In this document: piece after piece, positions 60,239-64,000 of the stretch
How the letters are laid out: each line of letters starts with the position of its first letter
How positions within the stretch are numbered: position 1 is the stretch's first letter
Source of the DNA: Chitinophaga ginsengisoli
GTDB lineage: Bacteria; Bacteroidota; Bacteroidia; Chitinophagales; Chitinophagaceae
DNA length: 64,000 bases
Reading direction: 5' to 3'
Assembly (NCBI RefSeq): GCF_003014595.1
Contig: NZ_PYGK01000012.1
Location: forward strand, 1 to 64,000
Translations under genes and position numbers: made by a program
The notes under the pieces: generated by a model
What the model saw: the letters and a program-made list of their open reading frames with translations, nothing else
The model's database searches: none
What the model was told of the DNA's origin: nothing

Positions 60239-63200
60239 ATGCAATTGATGCCTTTCTCCGAAAGCAATATGTGTTGCTTTGCCCGGAGCCGAACAATTCC
60301 ACGATTACCAGTAAAACTTTTACCGGCTATGAAACTAAAGCTGCTTTGTATCATGATGATTTTGTTGCAGATACCAGCATGGGCAAATGCACAAACGGTC
60401 AGCCTGTCGCTGCGGAATGCGTCATTGAACAAGGTTTTCGACGAGATACGAAAACAAACAGGATACACTTTCCTGTATACAGACGAGCAGTTATTCCAGG
60501 GACGTGAAGTCACCATTGATGTGAAAAACGTATCCCTGCAACAAGCGCTGGATGCCTCTTTCAAAAACCAGCCACTCTCCTACACCATCTCCGACAAGAC
60601 GATCATTGTAAAAAGAAAAACAGTGCAGTCCGCACCTGCCGCACCTGCGCCCGACAAGGAAGTAAAAGGTACTGTTACCAATGAAAAAGGGGAACAAATC
60701 CCCGGCGCTACCGTACAGGTGAAAGGTACCGGTAAAGGAGTGATCACCAACGAACGGGGTGAGTTCAGCATCAGTGTACCAAATGATAATGCTGTATTGG
60801 TCATCTCTTCACTGGGTTACAACAAAATGGAAATACCCGTACAGGGGAAAACATCGCTGCCCGTTACACTGATCGCATCCTCTTCAAGTATCAACGAACT
60901 AGTAGTAGTCGGTTACGGCGAACAGCGAAGAGCTACCATGACTCATTCCATCACTACTGTATCGGCGGCGTCCTTCCAGGATCAGCCGGTGAACCGCCTG
61001 GACCAGGTATTACAGGGAAGAGCGGCGGGTGTACAGGTGACCAATGCTGCCGGCTCTCCCGGAGGCGCCGTAAGAATACGTATCAGGGGAGCTAACTCTA
61101 TCAACGGAGATAACGGTCCGCTGTATGTAGTAGATGGCTTTGTAGGTGCGGAATTCTTCGCTATCAATCCTGATGATATTGAATCTGTACAGGTGTTGAA
61201 AGATGCTTCGGCAACTGCCATCTTCGGTAGCAGAGGCGCGAACGGCGTCATTATCATCACTACTAAAAAAGGAAGTAAAGGTGGATTGAAAGTGAACTTC
61301 ACTACACGTCTTTCTACTGCTACTGTTATCAAAAAAATGGACCTGCTGAATGCAGGCGACTTTGCGGAAACCGCCAATGCACACGCACAGGCAGTAGGCA
61401 CTGCCCAGCCCTTCACAGCACAACAGATCAGCGATTTCCGTGCGAAAGGAGGCACCAACTGGCAGGATGAAATATTCAGAAGTGCACCGGCACAGGAGTA
61501 CCTATTAAGTCTTGCCGGTGGCAGCGATAAAACGAGCTACTTCATATCCGGTAATTATCTCGACCAGGATGGGGTGATCAATAATTCCTTTTATAAACGC
61601 TATACCTTAAGATCTAATATCAGTTCAACACTGTCTTCCAAAGTCACTGCCTTCCTCAATATCACAGGCTCCTACAGTGAGGCGCAGAATACGGACATCC
61701 CTCCCGATGGCCCCAGCAGCCCGCTGGGACAGGCCATCACCTGGTCGCCTACCGTGCCTGTCAGGAAGGGGGATGGTAGCTTCACGCTGACAGATCCTGT
61801 AGGTTCTATTTTCTATAACCCGGTAGCGCTGACAGTAGACAGGCTGGCGGTAACAGACAGGATGCTGGCCAATGCTATAGGTGGTTTCAAATTTGATCTG
61901 CTGCGTGGACTGACCTTCAATACACAATACGGTGTCAACTACCTGGAATACGAGAACAAGAGTTTTGGCGGTAAAGCCACCAATTCCGGCAGCGCTACCA
62001 GCAGTCTTCGATCCAACAAAGAGATAAGATTACAAAGCACCAATACGCTGAATTATCACCGGGTATTCAACAATACCCACAACCTGGATATCACGGCAGT
62101 ATCAGAGTATCAGCAAACTGCCTACAACTATCTTTCTGCAGGCGCTTCTAACCTGACATATGAATCGTTCCTATGGAATAACCTTGCTTTAGGCACGCCC
62201 GGCAGTCCTTCTTCCGGATATTCCAAGTCAGCTTTATTTTCATTAGTAGGTCGTGTGAACTATGGATATAAAGATAAATACCTGCTCTCCGCAGCACTCA
62301 GAAGAGACGGCGCCTCTAAATTCCTGGGCAATAACAAGTACAGTTATTTCCCGTCTGTATCTGTCGGCTGGGTCATCACCAATGAACCCTTCATGCAGCA
62401 GGCGCGTTTCATCAGCAACCTGAAACTGCGCGGCAGCTGGGGTTCTACTGGTAGTCAGAGCGTCAATGCCTATAGCACCTTTTCTTCTTATTCCAGGATG
62501 ATCGCGTCGTTTACCAATGCCACTTTCCTCAATGGGATCGTAATGGGTAATATCGGTAATCCTGATCTGAAATGGGAAACCACTGAACAAAAAGACATCG
62601 GCCTGGATGTAGGTATCCTTGATGACAGGATCAATATTACTGCGGATTATTTTGTAAAAGATACCCGCGACCTGCTATTGAACGAAAACCTGCCTATGTA
62701 TCTTGGCGGTAATGCCATTACCCGGAATGTCGGCGCTGTACAGAATAAAGGCTTCGAATTTTCAATAGAAGGTGCTGTCATCAACAAAGGCCCCATCACC
62801 TGGACTACCAGCCTGAATGCCTCCTTTATCAAAAACAGGATACAGACACTCGGCGCGGGCAAAAAACTGATCTTTGACCCGACCGATAGAAAGATTGGCG
62901 GTGGTATGTCTCCGCAATCAGAATTTGTGATCATGCCAGGACAACCCCTGGGGGCCATCTGGGGACTCACCTACCTGGGTACCTGGAAACCCGGCGATAG
63001 TAAAGCACAGGAATTTGGCGCTGTACCAGGCGACTCCCGGTATCTTGACAGGGATAACAACGGCGTGATAGACGCAAACGATTATGGTGTGATCGGCACG
63101 GGTATTCCCCGTATATCTGCCGGATGGAACAATACCATCAGTTATAAAGCATTTACCTTGAACCTGCTCTGGCAGGGACTCTTCGGTTTCGATAAACTGA

Positions 63201-63601
63201 ACTATAACAAAGCTGCCGCCATGTATTACGGTGGTGATGCCCGCGAAGCTACTTCCGTAGATATCAAAAACCGTTATATACCTGGTGTGAACGAGACATC
63301 AGACATTCCCGGGTTCAGCAGCACCAACAGGAACTTTACACAAAGTACCCGCTTCCTGGAAAAAGCAGACTTCGTGCGACTGAAAAACGTCAGCCTGTCT
63401 TATGACATCAGGAAGCAACAACTAAAGAATATGGTAGCGGTAAAGCTGTTCCTGAGCGCCACCAATCTTTTCACCATTACCAGTTATAGCGGTATAGATC
63501 CGGAGGCCAACTCCTCTGCCGGCGATATCAGACAGGGTATTGATTTCGGTTCCTATCCCAACGCAAAGACCATCACCGGTGGTGTTACACTGAGCTTTTA
63601 A
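60239..63601 (+). CDS. SusC/RagA-family TonB-linked outer-membrane transporter with STN domain
   Basis: From the ATG at 60239 it has 1120 residues. A long signal region (MQLMPFSESN...MKLKLLCIMMILLQIPAWANAQ) precedes the STN domain (VSLSLRNASLNKVFDEIRKQTGYTFLYTDEQLFQGREVTIDVKNVSLQQALDASF). Then come the carboxypeptidase-regulatory-like domain (KGTVTNEKGEQIPGATVQVKGT), the plug (INELVVVGYGEQRRATMTHSITTV, VDGFVGAEFF, DIESVQVLKDASATAIFGSRGANGVIIITTKKG) and a barrel ending ITGGVTLSF. The frame is open upstream to 60128, but the chosen start gives the usual SusC leader. The neighbouring sigma/FecR pair is its expected signalling partner. Confidence 0.94.
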   Translation: MQLMPFSESNMCCFARSRTIPRLPVKLLPAMKLKLLCIMMILLQIPAWANAQTVSLSLRNASLNKVFDEIRKQTGYTFLYTDEQLFQGREVTIDVKNVSLQQALDASFKNQPLSYTISDKTIIVKRKTVQSAPAAPAPDKEVKGTVTNEKGEQIPGATVQVKGTGKGVITNERGEFSISVPNDNAVLVISSLGYNKMEIPVQGKTSLPVTLIASSSSINELVVVGYGEQRRATMTHSITTVSAASFQDQPVNRLDQVLQGRAAGVQVTNAAGSPGGAVRIRIRGANSINGDNGPLYVVDGFVGAEFFAINPDDIESVQVLKDASATAIFGSRGANGVIIITTKKGSKGGLKVNFTTRLSTATVIKKMDLLNAGDFAETANAHAQAVGTAQPFTAQQISDFRAKGGTNWQDEIFRSAPAQEYLLSLAGGSDKTSYFISGNYLDQDGVINNSFYKRYTLRSNISSTLSSKVTAFLNITGSYSEAQNTDIPPDGPSSPLGQAITWSPTVPVRKGDGSFTLTDPVGSIFYNPVALTVDRLAVTDRMLANAIGGFKFDLLRGLTFNTQYGVNYLEYENKSFGGKATNSGSATSSLRSNKEIRLQSTNTLNYHRVFNNTHNLDITAVSEYQQTAYNYLSAGASNLTYESFLWNNLALGTPGSPSSGYSKSALFSLVGRVNYGYKDKYLLSAALRRDGASKFLGNNKYSYFPSVSVGWVITNEPFMQQARFISNLKLRGSWGSTGSQSVNAYSTFSSYSRMIASFTNATFLNGIVMGNIGNPDLKWETTEQKDIGLDVGILDDRINITADYFVKDTRDLLLNENLPMYLGGNAITRNVGAVQNKGFEFSIEGAVINKGPITWTTSLNASFIKNRIQTLGAGKKLIFDPTDRKIGGGMSPQSEFVIMPGQPLGAIWGLTYLGTWKPGDSKAQEFGAVPGDSRYLDRDNNGVIDANDYGVIGTGIPRISAGWNNTISYKAFTLNLLWQGLFGFDKLNYNKAAAMYYGGDAREATSVDIKNRYIPGVNETSDIPGFSSTNRNFTQSTRFLEKADFVRLKNVSLSYDIRKQQLKNMVAVKLFLSATNLFTITSYSGIDPEANSSAGDIRQGIDFGSYPNAKTITGGVTLSF

Positions 63602-63611
63602 AGAATAATTT

Positions 63612-64000
63612 ATGAAAAGACAATTCCACATGAAAAAAATATACATGGTCATTTGCCTGCTGCTGACAGCAGGATGCAGCAAACAGCTGACAGAAGATCC
63701 CCGTGGACTGGTAGGTGGTTCACAGGCTTTAAGCAGCGTAGCGGGGCTGGAATCAGCCCTTACGGGCGCTTATGGCAGCCTGATGGTACCCTGGAACAGC
63801 GGCTTCACTACGGTGTCGCAAATCGCTATGACGATGGGCGCTGATGACCTGACCACACATCCCGGCTCCAACAAGGAAGAGTTCAGGGAGTTTGACCGCT
63901 TCAACGTATCATCACTCAACAGCAGGATGAACCCCATCTGGCTGGGATGTTACAAAACCATACAATCCACTACCAATATCATCAACAACTACCAGCAGGT
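63612..64000 (+). CDS. RagB/SusD-family nutrient-binding lipoprotein, N-terminal part
   Basis: The frame starts at the ATG at 63612, 10 bp after the susC stop, and runs off the right edge (about 129 residues). The lipoprotein signal is MKKIYMVICLLLTAGC, with lipidated Cys22 counted from the chosen start. SKQLTEDPRGLVGGSQALSSVAGLESALTGAYGSLMVP then matches the SusD N-terminal helix pattern, and WLGCYKTIQSTTNIINNY follows. An internal Met at codon 7 could be the true start. It pairs with the STN-type SusC. Confidence 0.9.
   Translation, partial: MKRQFHMKKIYMVICLLLTAGCSKQLTEDPRGLVGGSQALSSVAGLESALTGAYGSLMVPWNSGFTTVSQIAMTMGADDLTTHPGSNKEEFREFDRFNVSSLNSRMNPIWLGCYKTIQSTTNIINNYQQ

Overview
The window comes from a Bacteroidota chromosome, most likely Chitinophagaceae and plausibly Chitinophaga. 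The reasons are three SusC/SusD loci, two ECF sigma/FecR anti-sigma modules, GLPGLI, DUF922 and DUF5689 proteins, a LytTR two-component system, moderate GC, and repeated matches to the Bacteroidota promoter consensus (TTG near -33, TAnnTTTG near -7). No tRNA, rRNA, CRISPR array, insertion sequence or phage gene was seen.

Layout, left to right. (1) 1-3905: the N-terminal part of a very large secreted repeat protein, cut by the left edge. (2) 4275-14008, all on the minus strand: ECF sigma, FecR, STN-type SusC, SusD-like lipoprotein, DUF5689 lipoprotein and Tat-exported calcineurin-like phosphoesterase. This looks like a cell-surface-signalled system for taking up and dephosphorylating a phosphoester substrate. 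(3) 14228-15605: divergent HxlR regulator and NmrA-like reductase sharing a compact two-way promoter. (4) 15654-18245: an Mla-type phospholipid transport operon (MlaE, MlaF, MlaD). (5) 18559-25944: FAD-linked sugar-lactone oxidase with a small lipoprotein, a siderophore-type TonB receptor, a small membrane protein and TPR protein, and a LytTR/histidine kinase pair. (6) 26069-34362: DUF922 lipoprotein, an OMP_b-brl_3 TonB receptor, an alpha/beta hydrolase, a GLPGLI protein and an OmpR-type two-component system. The receptor and the GLPGLI gene share a nearly identical 29-bp upstream element. (7) 34510-36514: tandem paralogous lipoproteins of unknown role.

(8) 36591-54304: a polysaccharide utilisation locus. 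A LacI regulator reads away from a seven-gene operon: SusC without STN, SusD, an 855-aa putative glycan-active enzyme, a sodium:solute symporter, a cytoplasmic FAD oxidoreductase, a 651-aa GH9-like protein and a GH92 alpha-mannosidase fused to LamG. Two palindromic operator candidates lie between lacI and susC. (9) 54308-57661: three uncharacterised exported proteins. (10) 57662-64000: a noncoding stretch holding a perfect 37-bp-arm hairpin built from 11-bp units, then a second sigma/FecR/STN-SusC/SusD locus cut by the right edge.

The two STN-bearing SusC genes each sit beside a sigma/FecR pair, whereas the STN-less SusC sits beside a LacI regulator. This is consistent with two ways of controlling nutrient uptake: trans-envelope sigma signalling and cytoplasmic sugar sensing. 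Functions are inferred from sequence motifs read by eye; no database search was run.
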